A DNA stretch of 64,000 nucleotides from Hippopus hippopus (Eukaryota > Mollusca > Bivalvia > Cardiida > Cardiidae), in contig OX328109.1 of assembly GCA_946811185.2 (NCBI GenBank), positions 38,486,129 through 38,550,128 of the forward strand, read 5' to 3'. Below the pieces are notes generated by a model. The model saw nothing but the letters and a program-made list of their open reading frames with translations, did not search any database and was not told the DNA's origin. Positions 29,765 through 40,435 of the stretch are shown one piece after another; position 1 is the stretch's first letter; every line of letters begins with the position of its first letter. Position numbers and translations under genes: made by a program.

Positions 29765-30068
29765 TCCATTGTATTATGATTGAAAGATGAATTGCATGAT
29801 ATAAATGACATTCTTTCCTTTTGATTTTTGGGTGTATGTAAAGTCCTATATTTTGCCATAATGTTTGCAAAAAAATAAATTCACTTTTGCAAAATGTCAA
29901 CACTTATATTGTGATATTAACATAGCCATCTGAGACCCTGTGTCGGATGATTTTCTTTTGTCTAAATGAATTCTTTATGTTATGATTGAGAGACGGATTG
30001 CATGATGTGGATTTCCTTGTACCCAGTATCTCAGTGTGGTTATAGAGATATTTTTAGATGTATGGGGT

Positions 30069-30298
30069 TCAAACTCTTTACCGCACAGTGCCAACTTGTG
30101 GCGACCCTGTGAAGGAAGCCTTTTGAAAACATGGTGGGAAAAGTAGTAAATGCTCGTAACCAGCACTTTCTCCTTTTCCAGCAATGTTTTCTACACTATC
30201 AAAGAAAAATTGCACCATTTGAACCACATTGAAATTGTCATCTGCAAATGCTTTCAATTTAGACAAGGCTAAAATTTTGTTGTCTGGTAAAGGGTTAA
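30069..30298 (+). mobile_element. family A MITE
   Basis: CAAACTCTTTACCGCACAGT to TCTGGTAAAGGGTTAA. Confidence 0.85.
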
Positions 30299-30336
30299 GC
30301 TTGAAATTTTTACTAACGTCTCTAAAGTGATGCTCT

Positions 30337-30566
30337 TTAAGTCTTTACCAAGCAACAAAATCTAGAATCTTCCATTTTGAAAGCATCTGCAGATGACAAA
30401 TTGGAAAGTGCATGATGCAAATTTACCAAAGTTCTTTGACATTGTTGAAAAAAAGGTGGGGAAAAGGAGAAAATGCTGCTTACCAGCATTTTCTCCTTTT
30501 CTCACAATGTTCTCAAGAGCAGTCTCCTTCAGGCTGGTTAAAACATAAGATTGTATTGTAAAAGTA
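30337..30566 (-). mobile_element. family A MITE
   Basis: TTAAGTCTTTACCAAGCAAC to TTGTATTGTAAAAGTA; the right TTAA is lost. Confidence 0.8.
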
Positions 30567-30635
30567 TCAATGTGAATAAAATTACAGATCCGCCATGACA
30601 GTATAAAAAATCGGACACACTTTCAGGTTGCATTT

Positions 30636-30926
30636 CATCCGAATAGCTCAAGTGGTAGAGCCTAGGACTAGTAAACATTAGGCTTTGGGCCACTTGAAGA
30701 TTGGCCCCATTTCTGGCCATCTGAAATTACTAAAGTTGTTCAATTTAGACGTTAAACACAGGTCCCACTAGACCATGCTCTACATGTTAAAGAGCCAGGC
30801 ATAACTTAAGATAAGTTTCGTCCTGTACCTTGCACTATCCCCTTAACTTAACAGTCTTTAGATGGCATCACCCATATGGGAAACCAGGGGGGCAATGAGA
30901 AAAAGATGCAAAATCAACTAAATTGG
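30636..30926 (+). mobile_element. tRNA-derived SINE, type 3, uninterrupted
   Basis: CCGAATAGCTCAAGTGGTAG, TTTCTGGCCATCTGAAATTA, ATGTTAAAGAGCCAGGCATA and CACCCATATGGGAAACC. It contains GACGTTAAACACAGG, the TTAA at which the copy at 20791 was hit. Confidence 0.75.
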
Positions 30927-31160
30927 TTAAAGATGTTTGAGGTCTTCATTTTGAGCATAGGATGCTCCACATTGATTTAATAGGATATGTCAGTTCCTTT
31001 CTAGTAATTTGCAGTAAAAAATCTCAGTTACCAATGTACATGGAAGTGAACATTATATACATAGAGTCCCACTTGTATTCAGAGACCAACTAAAGGCTCT
31101 AAGAGGAGTGGTGTCTTTATTCAAGTGTCCTTTGGTGCAAGTTCATGTAAGAAGGGATGT

Positions 31161-31419
31161 TGTTGTATTGGGGTTTAACGCCACTTTAACAGCTGAGGTC
31201 ATATCATGGTGGTCGGTGACGCACATGTGTTTCCTGGCTTTCTCACACCAGTACTAACACAACTTTCTTTCCAAAGCCACCGACTACTTTTCTCACATGC
31301 TTCAGCAGAGGTGAGAGGCGAAAATACGCCGGAAAGAAAGTTTGCCTCAACCGGGTATCGAACTCATAACCACCAGGTCATGAGTCCGACACGCTCACCA
31401 CTGAGCCACCAGAGCGGGC
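31161..31419 (-). mobile_element. tRNA-derived SINE, type 2, with 12-bp TSD
   Basis: AAGAAGGGATGT is repeated at 31149-31160 and 31420-31431. Reading the minus strand gives a head with GCTCTGGTGGCTCAGTGGTG and GTTCGATACCCGG, then the type 2 body and a tail ending GGCGTTAAACCCC. Confidence 0.85.
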
Positions 31420-31449
31420 AAGAAGGGATGTAAAATTAAAACTGTTGTG

Positions 31450-31528
31450 TCTGTACTCTGTACCACATGACAACATTTTAGTCATGTCTAAGTTGAAAGT
31501 GTTCACAGATGACATTTTAAACACAATT
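31450..31528 (-). mobile_element. family A fragment, left third
   Basis: ACTCTGTACCACATGACAAC to AGATGACATTTTAAACAC. Confidence 0.6.
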
Positions 31529-31685
31529 CAACTCAACTCAAATGACTTTATTTTGGTATTCGGCAAATAAGATTTTGCCATTGACCATTTACAAAAATGA
31601 TAACATGAAATATAGCATAAGCTTGTACAAATACAATCTAGAAAAATCAGAAAAAAAAAACTGATTAATCAAAACTATAGTAGGA

Positions 31686-31826
31686 TTAACCCTTAAGATA
31701 CTAATCACGTCTCACTGACCTTTTCGTGGACATTGTAGATCAAGATCAGACGGCACAGACCGTGCAGTCTGATCTTGGATCTACATTGTCTGATTAGAAG
31801 GTATTTTTCTTCAAAAGGTGGCTTGA
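31686..31826 (+). mobile_element. family B MITE, right end lost
   Basis: TTAACCCTTAAGATACTAAT, then the core GATCAGACGGCACAGACCGT. Confidence 0.7.
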
Positions 31827-31839
31827 ATTATAAGATTTT

Positions 31840-31955
31840 GCTGTGGAGAAGTAGAAAACTTTGTGGGAATAGGAGAAAATGCTGGTTACTTGCATTTTCT
31901 TTTTTTCCCACAATGTTTTCTCAAGCTTTCTTTCTCCAGATCATCAAAACTTGAA
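31840..31955 (-). mobile_element. family A fragment, core and right arm
   Basis: TTTGTGGGAATAGGAGAAAA, centre GGTTACT, and TTTTCTCAAGCTTTCTTTCT. Confidence 0.65.
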
Positions 31956-31979
31956 ATAGCAACTGTTTACGAAACTTTT

Positions 31980-32199
31980 CCTCCAAACACCAAATTTTAG
32001 ACTCTTCAGAATTGAAAGCATCTGCAAGCAGCAAATCAAGAAATGGTACAATTGAACAGAATTAGTTCTTTGAAAGGGAAGAAAGCACTGGGAAAAGGAG
32101 AAAATGCTTGCTACCAGCCATTTCTCCTTTTCCAACAGTAATTTAACAGCATTTTTTTTTAAGGTCATTAAAACTCTGGACTGTGTGGTAAAGGGTTAA
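31980..32199 (-). mobile_element. family A MITE
   Basis: CCAAACACCAAATTTTAGAC to GTGGTAAAGGGTTAA; the core is partly decayed. Confidence 0.75.
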
Positions 32200-32416
32200 A
32201 GGTGCTGGCTACTTAATACAGGTGGTCTTTAGACAGATTTGACTGTACTTCCTTATGCCATTATTTCTCCTTTTCCAACAGTAATTTAACAGCATTTTTT
32301 CTTAAGGTCATTAAAACTCTGGACTGTGTGGTAAAGGGTTAAAGGTGCTGGCTACTTAATACAGGTGGTCTTTAGACAGGTTTGACTGTACTTCCTTATG
32401 CCATTATTTCTCCTGG
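32121..32416 (+). repeat. 143-bp tandem duplication including an A right end
   Basis: TTTCTCCTTTTCCAACAGTA occurs at 32121 and 32264, and the intervening sequence (including GGTGCTGGCTACTTAATACA) is repeated with only a few differences. The duplication is young. Confidence 0.85.
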
Positions 32417-32460
32417 AAAGGTCCAATATGGCAAGAAATCTGACCATTTATCATTGATAT

Positions 32461-32505
32461 TGACACACCATTCCCAAGTCCCTGACACACCATTCCCAAG
32501 TCCCT
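32461..32505 (+). repeat. short tandem repeat, two 21-bp units
   Basis: GACACACCATTCCCAAGTCC occurs twice in direct succession. Confidence 0.7.
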
Positions 32506-32648
32506 ATCTTCATTGACTTCATTTTTCCAAATGAATTCAGACCATTTCAGTATATTGTGATGTATAGATAAATAGCATGATATGGATGGATGTCACTATT
32601 TTATTGGAAACAAGACTTTTGTTCAGCATTGTATTCACTGAAAACTCT

Positions 32649-32875
32649 TCACATTTTACCACACAATTCCGAGTTTTAACAACCCTGTGAAAGAAAGCCT
32701 GCGGAAAAAAATTTGGAAAAGGAGAAAATGCTGGTAACCAGCATATTCTCCTTTTCCCAAAATGTTTTCTGTCCTGTTAAAGACAAGTACTTTGATTTCA
32801 GCCACATGTGATCTATAGTCTACAAATGCTTTCAATTTATACGAGTCCAAAATTTTGTTGATAGGTAAAGGGTTA
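32649..32875 (+). mobile_element. family A MITE
   Basis: TCACATTTTACCACACAATT to GATAGGTAAAGGGTTAA. It belongs to the TTTTGGG arm variant (right arm CCCAAAATG). Confidence 0.85.
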
Positions 32876-32948
32876 ATATTTGTTCAAGCTATGTAGCCTT
32901 TATTCCAAAACTAGCCGTCTGATTGTTTGAGACATTTTGTCTTGAAAT

Positions 32949-33178
32949 TTAACTCTTTACCAAATGACAAAATTTTAAAATAAGCGAAATTGAAATCTAT
33001 TACAGACGACAAATTATATGTAGCTTAAATCGTGGAATTTGTCTCTGATTGAGTAGAAAACATTTTGGGAAAAGGGAGAAAATGCTGGTTACCAGCATTT
33101 TCTCCTTTTTCCAAAATGTTTTCAAAAGGCTTCTTCCTCAAGGTTGTTGAAACTTGGAATTGTGTGGTAAAAGGTTAA
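32949..33178 (-). mobile_element. family A MITE, TTTTGGG arm variant
   Basis: Both TTAA ends. Arms CATTTTGGGAAAA and TTTTTCCAAAATG share the G-to-T and C-to-A pair. Confidence 0.9.
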
Positions 33179-33399
33179 ACATTTAAATTCTTGTAATAAG
33201 TGTCAAGTATACATAATGTTCCTTATCGATGGTAATTTTTGTTTAACTTGCCAACAGATTTCAATTCTCTAGTGCCATTCCTTCAAAGCAGAGAAAATGC
33301 CTCATTTGCATAATTACATAATGGTTCAATGCTCAGTGAGCACGTCCACAAATTGGAAGGATCAATCTGACAATTCTTACAGAATTCATCACTCATGTA

Positions 33400-33575
33400 G
33401 TTGACACTTTACTAGACGACAAAATTTCTGACTTGTCCAAACTGAAAGGGATAGGAAATGACAAATGTGGCTTAGATGATGGGATTTGTTCTGTAAATAG
33501 TAGAAAACATTATGGGAAAAGAAGAAAATCCTGGTTACCAGCATTTTCTTCTTTTCCCACAGTTTTTTCACAAGC
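33400..33575 (-). mobile_element. family A MITE, right end lost
   Basis: GACACTTTACTAGACGACAA onward. Arms GGGAAAAGAAGAAAAT and ATTTTCTTCTTTTCCC are the GAAG paired variant. Confidence 0.75.
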
Positions 33576-33659
33576 CTTTTCTCTTCTTTTAGCAAACATT
33601 CTCAGCTCTACAGATACAAATAATACAATTTAAGCTCTGACTTCTGTTAGAATTTCTGA

Positions 33660-33780
33660 GAAAGAGGCAAAATGTAAATCCAAGAACAGACTGCAGGTTT
33701 TGTGCAGTTTGATCGTGATCTACCCTTTCCACATATACAACTAAATGCAGGTTCAGAGCTTTTGAGGGTTCACTCAAAAC
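33660..33780. repeat. family B core fragment
   Basis: AAGAACAGACTGCAGGTTTT and GTGCAGTTTGATCGTGATCT. Confidence 0.55.
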
Positions 33781-34073
33781 TCCAATTTGTATTACCTATC
33801 AGTTGCTAGTGCCTAAATTTTGTGTTGCCCATTGGATTGTCTAACAGAATCATTGAATAATGCATATTTGTTTTCGAGTTCTTGGATACTATTGGTGATC
33901 TCTTGCTTGTATTTGAATGTTTGTATGTATGTTTTAGCCCTTGAAAAGTTTTTAGACTTTGATGCTCTGGAGGAAGTGTACCAGGTCAATTTACACGGTA
34001 CAGAATGTTCATACTGAACTTGGATGTACCCTAACTGTTTTCAAAACTTTGGATGTACACTATGTGATAATTA

Positions 34074-34302
34074 TTAACCGTTTACCACACAGCAAAATTT
34101 AAGACTTGTCCAAATTGAAAACTTTTACAAATGACAAAATAAATGTGACTGAAAAAATGAAATTTGTTTTGGGGAGGGTAGAAAACATTGTGGGAAAAGG
34201 AGAAAATGCTGGTTACCAGCATTTTCTCCTTTTCCCACATTGTTTTCAGAAGGCTTCTTTCCCAGGGTCGTTAAAAGTCGGGATTGCGTGGTAAAGAGTT
34301 AA
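34074..34302 (-). mobile_element. family A MITE, complete
   Basis: TTAACCGTTTACCACACAGC to GTGGTAAAGAGTTAA, arms intact, centre GGTTACC. One of the best-preserved copies. Confidence 0.9.
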
Positions 34303-34369
34303 TCTGTAAAGTGCCTTTTGCAGCTTCAGTTGGCTGTGTAGCCAGTGTAGATCAAAATCGAACTGTAGA

Positions 34370-34497
34370 ATGGTACGAATTGAAAGCATTTGCAGATTAC
34401 AAATTAAAGAAGACTAAAATGGTTGAATATTTCTTTGAAAGGGTCGAAAACATTGTAGGAAATGTTTTCCAATGCCTCTTGCTGAATTTCATTAACC
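34370..34497 (-). mobile_element. family A fragment with the palindrome collapsed
   Basis: GAATTGAAAGCATTTGCAGA and GGGTCGAAAACATTGTAGGA pass directly to AATGTTTTCCAATGCC, so nearly the whole hairpin is deleted. Confidence 0.65.
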
Positions 34498-34720
34498 CTT
34501 GACCAAACAATTTGAACTTTAATAAGCATAAGGATGAAAGCTTTTGAAGACATTGTGGGGAAAAGGAGAAAATTTTGGTATCCAGCATTTTCTCCTTTTC
34601 CTAAAATGTGTTCTAATCAATAAAGGAAGAATTTCGTGTTTTGAGTTGCATTTAATTTGTTGTCTGAAAGTGTTTTCAGTTTGGACATAGCCAAAATTTT
34701 CTCATCTGGTAAAGGGTTAA
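34492..34720 (+). mobile_element. family A MITE, first of an abutting pair
   Basis: TTAACCCTTGACCAAACAAT to TCTGGTAAAGGGTTAA. Confidence 0.85.
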
Positions 34721-34944
34721 CCCTTTACCAAAATATCCCTGGTTTTCACGACCCTGGAGAAGAAGCCTTTTGAAAATATTGTGGGAAAAGGAGAAATGCT
34801 GGAAACCAGCATTTTCTCCTCTTCCCACAATGTTTTCCACCCTTTCGAAAACAAACTTCAATTTTTGAGTCACATTAATTTTGTTGTCAGCAAATGCCTT
34901 CAATTTGGGCAAGTCTAAAATTTTGTCATTTGGTTAAGAGTTAA
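34717..34944 (+). mobile_element. family A MITE, second of an abutting pair
   Basis: Begins at the TTAA that ends the previous copy, and ends TTTGGTTAAGAGTTAA. Confidence 0.88.
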
Positions 34945-35186
34945 GACAAAGGATTGATTGTTGAAGGGTTAAGTGTTGGCTGTTGGATCACTTGTGTTCT
35001 TGTGGAACAAGTGTTTGATATCTTGTGTGAAATATGATTTATTTTATAATTCATAACTGTTCCTATTCATGGAAGTTTACCACCAAACAGCTGGGGGAAA
35101 ATAGTTGACCAAGAGCTGTTTTGTGGTATTGGTTGGTTCACATATTATTGTGTACATATGGCATTATGGGAATTTTTTTTTTGATA

Positions 35187-35370
35187 CTAACTCTTTACCA
35201 AACGACATAATTTTGTACTGGACCAAACGAAATCATTTGCAGACGACAAATTAATTGCTGCTGAAATGATTATTTCTGTATTTGATAGGGTAGAAAACTT
35301 TGTGGGAATGTTTTCAAAAGACTTTATTGTGAGGGTTGTTAAAATTCGGGATTGTTTAGCAAGGGGTTAA
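35187..35370 (-). mobile_element. family A MITE without its palindrome
   Basis: CTAACTCTTTACCAAACGAC to AAGGGGTTAA. The sequence jumps from GTGGGAATG to TTTTCAAAAG, a precise loss of the hairpin. Confidence 0.8.
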
Positions 35371-35504
35371 AATGTTCCATCATCTTATATTTCAATCTGA
35401 AGGAAATGGTTTGGAATTTATAGTTACTTTTAGTTGCTGGGTTTGTTTTGCTTTGAATACTGTATTGTCAGACAGCCTCTCAGAGGTAACTTTACGCATA
35501 ATGC

Positions 35505-35599
35505 TCTGGTTACCAGCATTTTCTCCCTTTCCCACAATGTATTCGAAAGCATTCTCTCTCGGGTTGATAAATGTGACTCGGAGTGTCCGGTTAAAGGGT
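35505..35599 (-). mobile_element. family A fragment, right arm
   Basis: GGTTACCAGCATTTTCTCCC to CCGGTTAAAGGG. Confidence 0.6.
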
Positions 35600-35715
35600 A
35601 AGCTGAATGGTTTTTAATGAGGACTACATATCTGAAAAAATCACTGATAGATAGGCATAAATTGTGGATTCAGGTCAAACTGCACTAGTGTGCAGGCTGA
35701 CCTTGTTTACACTCT

Positions 35716-35926
35716 TTAACTCTTTCACTACTGAATAAATAAATTGCATTTCCCAAAGGCTAAAAATACATTTCCTCTGCAAGATCAAGAGGTAGTTAGG
35801 TTCTAATCTAGAATATAGCAGTGGACAGTGTAGATCAGAGATCAGACTGCACATTCTGTGCAGTCTGATCTTGATCTACACTGTCCACAAAAGCTTCTGG
35901 TGTTGTCTATGGTATGGAAAGAGTTT
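35716..35926 (-). mobile_element. family B MITE, variant ends
   Basis: TTAACTCTTTCACTACTGAA to TATGGAAAGAGTTTA. The core GATCAGACTGCACATTCTGT with GCAGTCTGATCTTGATCTAC is a perfect hairpin. Confidence 0.75.
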
Positions 35927-36239
35927 AAAAAAAAAACACCACAAGTTGTGTGCGGCAGGACAAGTGTCATTACTTACAAATGAATAACAAACGGTTAGCC
36001 AGAAATTGCCCAATGTTACAAGTAAATCTAGGTTCTTATCGATTTATTACAGCTCTATGACAAATGAATTTTTATTTTTTGAGACAGAGGGAGAGAGGGG
36101 GAGGTCTCATTGCGTCCAAATTAACCATCATTTCTGGTCTCCAGACACTGAAGAGTTTTATTGCATTCAATGATTTCTCCCTTGGGTTTCACATAAAATA
36201 AACTTGGCATCATTCAAAGACATTGTTAATCTTCAGAGC

Positions 36240-36350
36240 GCTGAACCCAGCTGTAGTTGCTTTTTTGAATAGAGTGGATCAAGATCAGACTGCAAAGAAT
36301 TTGCAGCCAGATTTTGAATTTACACTGTTCACTAGGCAGTGTTACATATT
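36240..36350. repeat. family B core fragment
   Basis: GATCAAGATCAGACTGCAAA with a diverged second arm. Confidence 0.45.
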
Positions 36351-36411
36351 CTTGTCAGAACAAAATGTTTTGGTTTGAACTGTTATCCCTAATGAAAAGC
36401 TTCCATTACAC

Positions 36412-37549
36412 TACGGTCACAATGTGAAACTGCCGCCTGTCGATTTTTAGACATCGGTGGACTCTTAAAGTTACATGCCGCCGGCCGATTTTTTACAAAT
36501 TGGTGTGAGTAATCATGAATAACTGCCAGTAAAAGACTGCCTGACGGGTTCCGGGAGGCGCCAGGCAGTTTCTTAAGTTTGAGGGGTGTGGAACGTCATC
36601 AGGGTGCAGGCCGGTGGCAGTTAGGCGACAGGCCGTCAGCCGTCAGATTTTACCTGCCCCCACCCAGCGACCTGGCGGACACCGGCCATTTACAGCTGAC
36701 ACTGCCCGGCGATCAGGCGTTCGAACTGCCACCGGCCGGCGCCCGCCCGATAATCTGACGGCGGCAGGCTGGTTTACGGGGGATATATAAACCTAGATTG
36801 CTCTCGTATCACTACAAAGTGTTCATTATTACTATCAACCACAAGATAAATAGATCTAAATTTTAAGAAAGTTTTCCTTCCACAAGTTGCCCGCTAAAGG
36901 AAGCGGCAAGGGGAAGGACAAGGCGCCAGCACCGAAGCGCAAGAGACCAGAGCCCAAGCCCCAGTAATACGCAAGTCTCTGAGTCGCTCTGGTGCTATTA
37001 GAATCGCCATGACAACTATTTTGTATGATGGATGGCCTCGGATTTATTTTCAGGGGCCCGGGAGTCTGCACTCGGCAGATCGCCGTCCTGCCACCTACCA
37101 ACACCGACAGTCGCCTCCCAGCTGCTTTTCAATCTCCACCCTGTCGCCGACAGATATTTTGAAATCGTACGGTGGCATGTCGGTAGCACAACGGCAGCAG
37201 GCCACATGCTGGAGAGTGGCAGTTAGTTCCTACCGATCGCCGGCCGAAGTTTGAAGGCCCTCGAACCCCACGACCGAGTAAAAATCGCGCTGCAGCCCGT
37301 CTGCCACTTGATAGCCACTGCGCGATTACGAAATGCGCCCGGCCGGCGCCCTGACGACAGGCACAATTGGAAAAAAATTGGCCGGTGGCAGACAGAATTT
37401 TAACTTTTTCTTAAACTTCAGCGGCGTCCTAGCGGCGTCTAAAATGCCGCCTGCCAATTGTGCCTGCCACCGAGCTGCCACCGGCCGAATTTGAGTGAAA
37501 ACTGGCAGTTACCACGCCGGCAGGCGGCATTTACTGATTTGTGACCGTA
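36412..37549. mobile_element. GC-rich 1.1-kb TIR element, non-autonomous
   Basis: TACGGTCACAA at the left and TTGTGACCGTA at the right are exact inverted ends. They are followed inward by AACTGCCGCCTG and its counterpart CAGGCGGCATTT. The flanks are ordinary AT-rich DNA, but much of the interior is strongly GC-rich with many CCGGCCG, GCCGGC and CTGCCACC motifs in both orientations. No confident TSD or superfamily. At 36858-36967 the + strand reads a basic tail, LPAKGSGKGKDKAPAPKRKR then PEPKPQ and a stop, reminiscent of nuclear basic proteins but without other support. Confidence 0.75.
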
Positions 37550-37570
37550 CTATTACATCAGTTTAGCACT

Positions 37571-37792
37571 TTAACACTTTACAAAGTAATCACAAGTTTT
37601 TCAAAAAAGGATTTTGAAAACAATCTGAGAAAAGGAGAAAATTTTGGTAACCAGTGTTTTCTCATTGTTCCTCAGTGTTTTCTATACCCATTCAAAGATA
37701 AATCCCATCATTTGAACTACACTGTCTGTGTTGTCTACAAATGCTTTCAATCTGGAGGTTTGTGATTTTTTTGTCTTCTGGCAAAGAATTAA
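37571..37792 (+). mobile_element. family A MITE, diverged
   Basis: TTAACACTTTACAAAGTAAT to CTGGCAAAGAATTAA. Confidence 0.75.
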
Positions 37793-38061
37793 AGGGGCCT
37801 ATTCAATTTTGCATTGTTAATTTGAAATTTATTGTTTAATACCGATAAGTACATAATTGTAAATTCTTTTTCTTTGAAGCCATAAAATTTTTTGTCTACA
37901 TCAGTAAAGAGATGCAAGTTTGGGCATTTCGGTAACAATGGTTGTGATGTAGTCAGCAACTCCATTGATTTTCATGAGATCAAATATGACGTCATTTTAC
38001 TAGTTTGAAATTGAACCCTCTTAATCGACATTTGATATTGATCATGTGAAATTCCCGCAAG

Positions 38062-38222
38062 TGTTTGCAAAACTCTGGTGATGGTAACCAGCATTTTCTC
38101 TTTTTTTCCACCACAATGTTTTCAACCTTTTTCAGAGACAAATCTTGTCACTTGTGCAACACTGACTCTGCAACATCTTTGAATTTGTACAAGTCTAAAT
38201 TTTGTCATTTGGTAAAGAGTTT
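38062..38222 (+). mobile_element. family A fragment, core and right arm
   Basis: GATGGTAACCAGCATTTTCT to TTTGGTAAAGAGTTTT. Confidence 0.7.
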
Positions 38223-38792
38223 TATCTTTCAACTGACTGAATATCCATGCAATAACACTTATGTGATATTTTTTTGATATACCACAGATATACTACGGAT
38301 ATTTATAGAACATGAATGAATTTTCTGTGGGTAAACGTCATTTCTACAGCTAATCCATATCCATTTCATCAGAAAATATTGCTAAATTTTGGTATTTCAT
38401 AGTTAGAAATTATAAACAGCAAAAAATCAGACGTTAAAAGATAAATAGAATACGTACATAGTGTTGTTGTATATCAAAAAATATCTAACTTGGTTGTGAG
38501 AATTGATAATTGTCTTGCCAAGGCTCAACAATTATCAATTCCCCATTACCTCGTTAGTTATATTTTTCATAAACAGGAGAAAAAGGTTACTGGTCTATAT
38601 ACAATGGATTATTTGTCTTCATACTTTCAAAGCAGATATCCCTTTGGGACTGACCTTAGATCTACATCCAGATTATCTGAAGAGTTTATATACAATCCTC
38701 ATGTAAATGTAAGGTGTTAATTATGGACATTGTTGATTAAGATCGGACTCCACAGAGTATGATATGTAATATTGTAGCCATGCTATAGTAGC
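38223..38792. other. no gene seen
   Basis: Two overlapping frames of about 70 codons (38490-38720) are present but neither has a convincing start, splice site or motif. A possible B remnant lies near 38720-38770. Confidence 0.35.
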
Positions 38793-39021
38793 TTAACTCT
38801 TTACCACACGACAAATTTTTAGACTGGTCCAAATTGAAAGCACTTGCAGACGACAAAATAAAAGTGACTGAAAAATCGAAATTTGATTTGGGAAGGGTAG
38901 AAAACATTGTGGGAAAAGGAGAAAATGCTGGTTACCAGCATTTTCTCCTTTTCCCACAATGTTTTCAAAAGGCTTCTACCTCAGGGTCGTCAAAAGTCGT
39001 CATTGTCTGGGAAAGGGTTAA
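38793..39021 (-). mobile_element. family A MITE, complete
   Basis: TTAACTCTTTACCACACGAC to GGGAAAGGGTTAA. Core arms are perfect over about 34 bp, centre GGTTACC. Confidence 0.9.
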
Positions 39022-39272
39022 TGCATTTGCAAAAAGTATCGACTTGTGTCAGCCTGCCCAGTCTACTCAGGCTGACCTAGGCTGATTTTTTGTTAAAACT
39101 TTAGCTATTGATAAATTTTCTGCATGTCCAAGGATCTTTCTGCCTCGGAATCAAACCTGTTGATGGATAGACAAAATGGCTTTTAATATTGATCCATGAT
39201 TACATGATAACTTGCTTGGTATAATGCCTCAAAGAGATGCATTAAGTTTCCTTTTGCCAGAGCACGGCTCAT
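39022..39272 (+). repeat. family F copy, left end lost
   Basis: CAGCCTGCCCAGTCTACTCA, TTCTGCATGTCCAAGGATCT, CTTGCTTGGTATAATGCCTC and TTTTGCCAGAGCACGGCTCA. Confidence 0.6.
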
Positions 39273-39360
39273 AGATATACTTTCTTTGAGTGGTCCAATA
39301 TATCATGGCTTCAGTTAAGGTGGTGAATTTGTTTACACCTTTTTCAGAGGTTGCAAAATA

Positions 39361-39572
39361 TTAACCCTTAGGCTGCTAAGCGTGACTCACTGACCTTTTG
39401 CAGACAGTGTAGATCAAGATCAGACTGCACAGAATGTGCAGTCTGATCTTGGATCTACAGTGTCTGATAAGAAGATACATTTCTCCCAAAAATACCTTTC
39501 AAATAGCATAATTTGGATTTTTACTGTCGGCTTAAAATTTTCATGTTAGTTATTTAGCAGGATAAGGGTTAA
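39361..39572 (+). mobile_element. family B piggyBac-type MITE, reference copy
   Basis: Family B is about 210 bp, bounded by TTAA. It opens TTAACCCTTAGGCTGCTAAG, then TTTTGCAGACAGTGTAGATC, with a palindromic core AAGATCAGACTGCACAGAAT and GTGCAGTCTGATCTTGGATC. It then reads ATTTTTACTGTCGGCTTAAA or a variant and ends AGCAGGATAAGGGTTAA. The TTAA site and CCCTTA ends suggest a piggyBac-type relative of family A with unrelated interior. No coding capacity. Confidence 0.85.
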
Positions 39573-39639
39573 CTTTTACCATGGCACTGATAGAAAGACA
39601 TTGATATTTTGTGCTGTTTTGTGGGGTTTACTGAAATCA

Positions 39640-39740
39640 AAGATCAATCTGCACAGTATGAGATCAGACTACATGGTTTGTGCAGTCTGATCTTGATCTA
39701 TGTAGTCTGCAAAAGCAACTTCAGTTGCACTGTTCACTTC
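39640..39740. repeat. family B core fragment
   Basis: GATCAGACTACATGGTTTGT and GCAGTCTGATCTTGATCTAT. Confidence 0.55.
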
Positions 39741-39743
39741 ACG

Positions 39744-39955
39744 GTAACCCTTATTCTGCTGTATAAGTTTAATAAAACTTTCAAGCCAATAGTATTAAAC
39801 ATGAATAAAGTTATTTCAAACTTATTTTTTTGAGAAAAATATTTCCTTATCGGACAGTGTAGATCAAAGATCAGACTGCACATTCTGTGCAGTCTGATCT
39901 TGATCTACACTGTCTGCAAAAGGTCAGTTAGTTGCCCTTAGCATCCAAAGGGTTA
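39744..39955 (-). mobile_element. family B MITE
   Basis: GTAACCCTTATTCTGCTGTA to GCATCCAAAGGGTTAA, with a perfect core AGATCAGACTGCACATTCTG. Confidence 0.85.
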
Positions 39956-40254
39956 ATGTATTTTCTGGAGGTCAGACTAAAGATATGGGAACTGTCTGTG
40001 ATGTCTAATCTGATAGTAAAAAGCAGGAATTTCAATATACTTATGTGTGCAATTTACGGCTTAGCTTTCTCGGCTAATATCTACTCTCCGGATGTCTAGG
40101 GAATAAGACCTTTCCAATAAAACTGGTCAGAGAAATAATTAACACATTTACCAACTGTTGATACAAAAACAGGACCTATTACGCTTTGTACATTCAAAAA
40201 AGGAGATTTCCATGTTTTCCAATGTTGGTCGGACAATTGGTACAGGTATCTTAT

Positions 40255-40415
40255 TTAACCCTTTACCACACAATCCCAAGTTTTCACAACCTTGAGAAGG
40301 AAGCCTTTTGAAAACATTTTGGGAAAAGGAGAAAATGCTGGTAACCAGCATTTTCTTCTTTTCCCAAAATTTTTGCCACCCTATCAGAGACAGAACTTGT
40401 CATTTGAGCCACATT
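40255..40415 (+). mobile_element. family A MITE, right end lost, TTTTGGG arm variant
   Basis: TTAACCCTTTACCACACAAT onward. Arms CATTTTGGGAAAAG and CTTTTCCCAAAAT. Confidence 0.8.
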
Positions 40416-40435
40416 GGTAAGCATTGGTACATAAT

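Noticed and set aside
29394..29903. 169-codon minus-strand frame
   Set aside because: Its middle is the A element at 29578 read through the hairpin; the rest lacks support.
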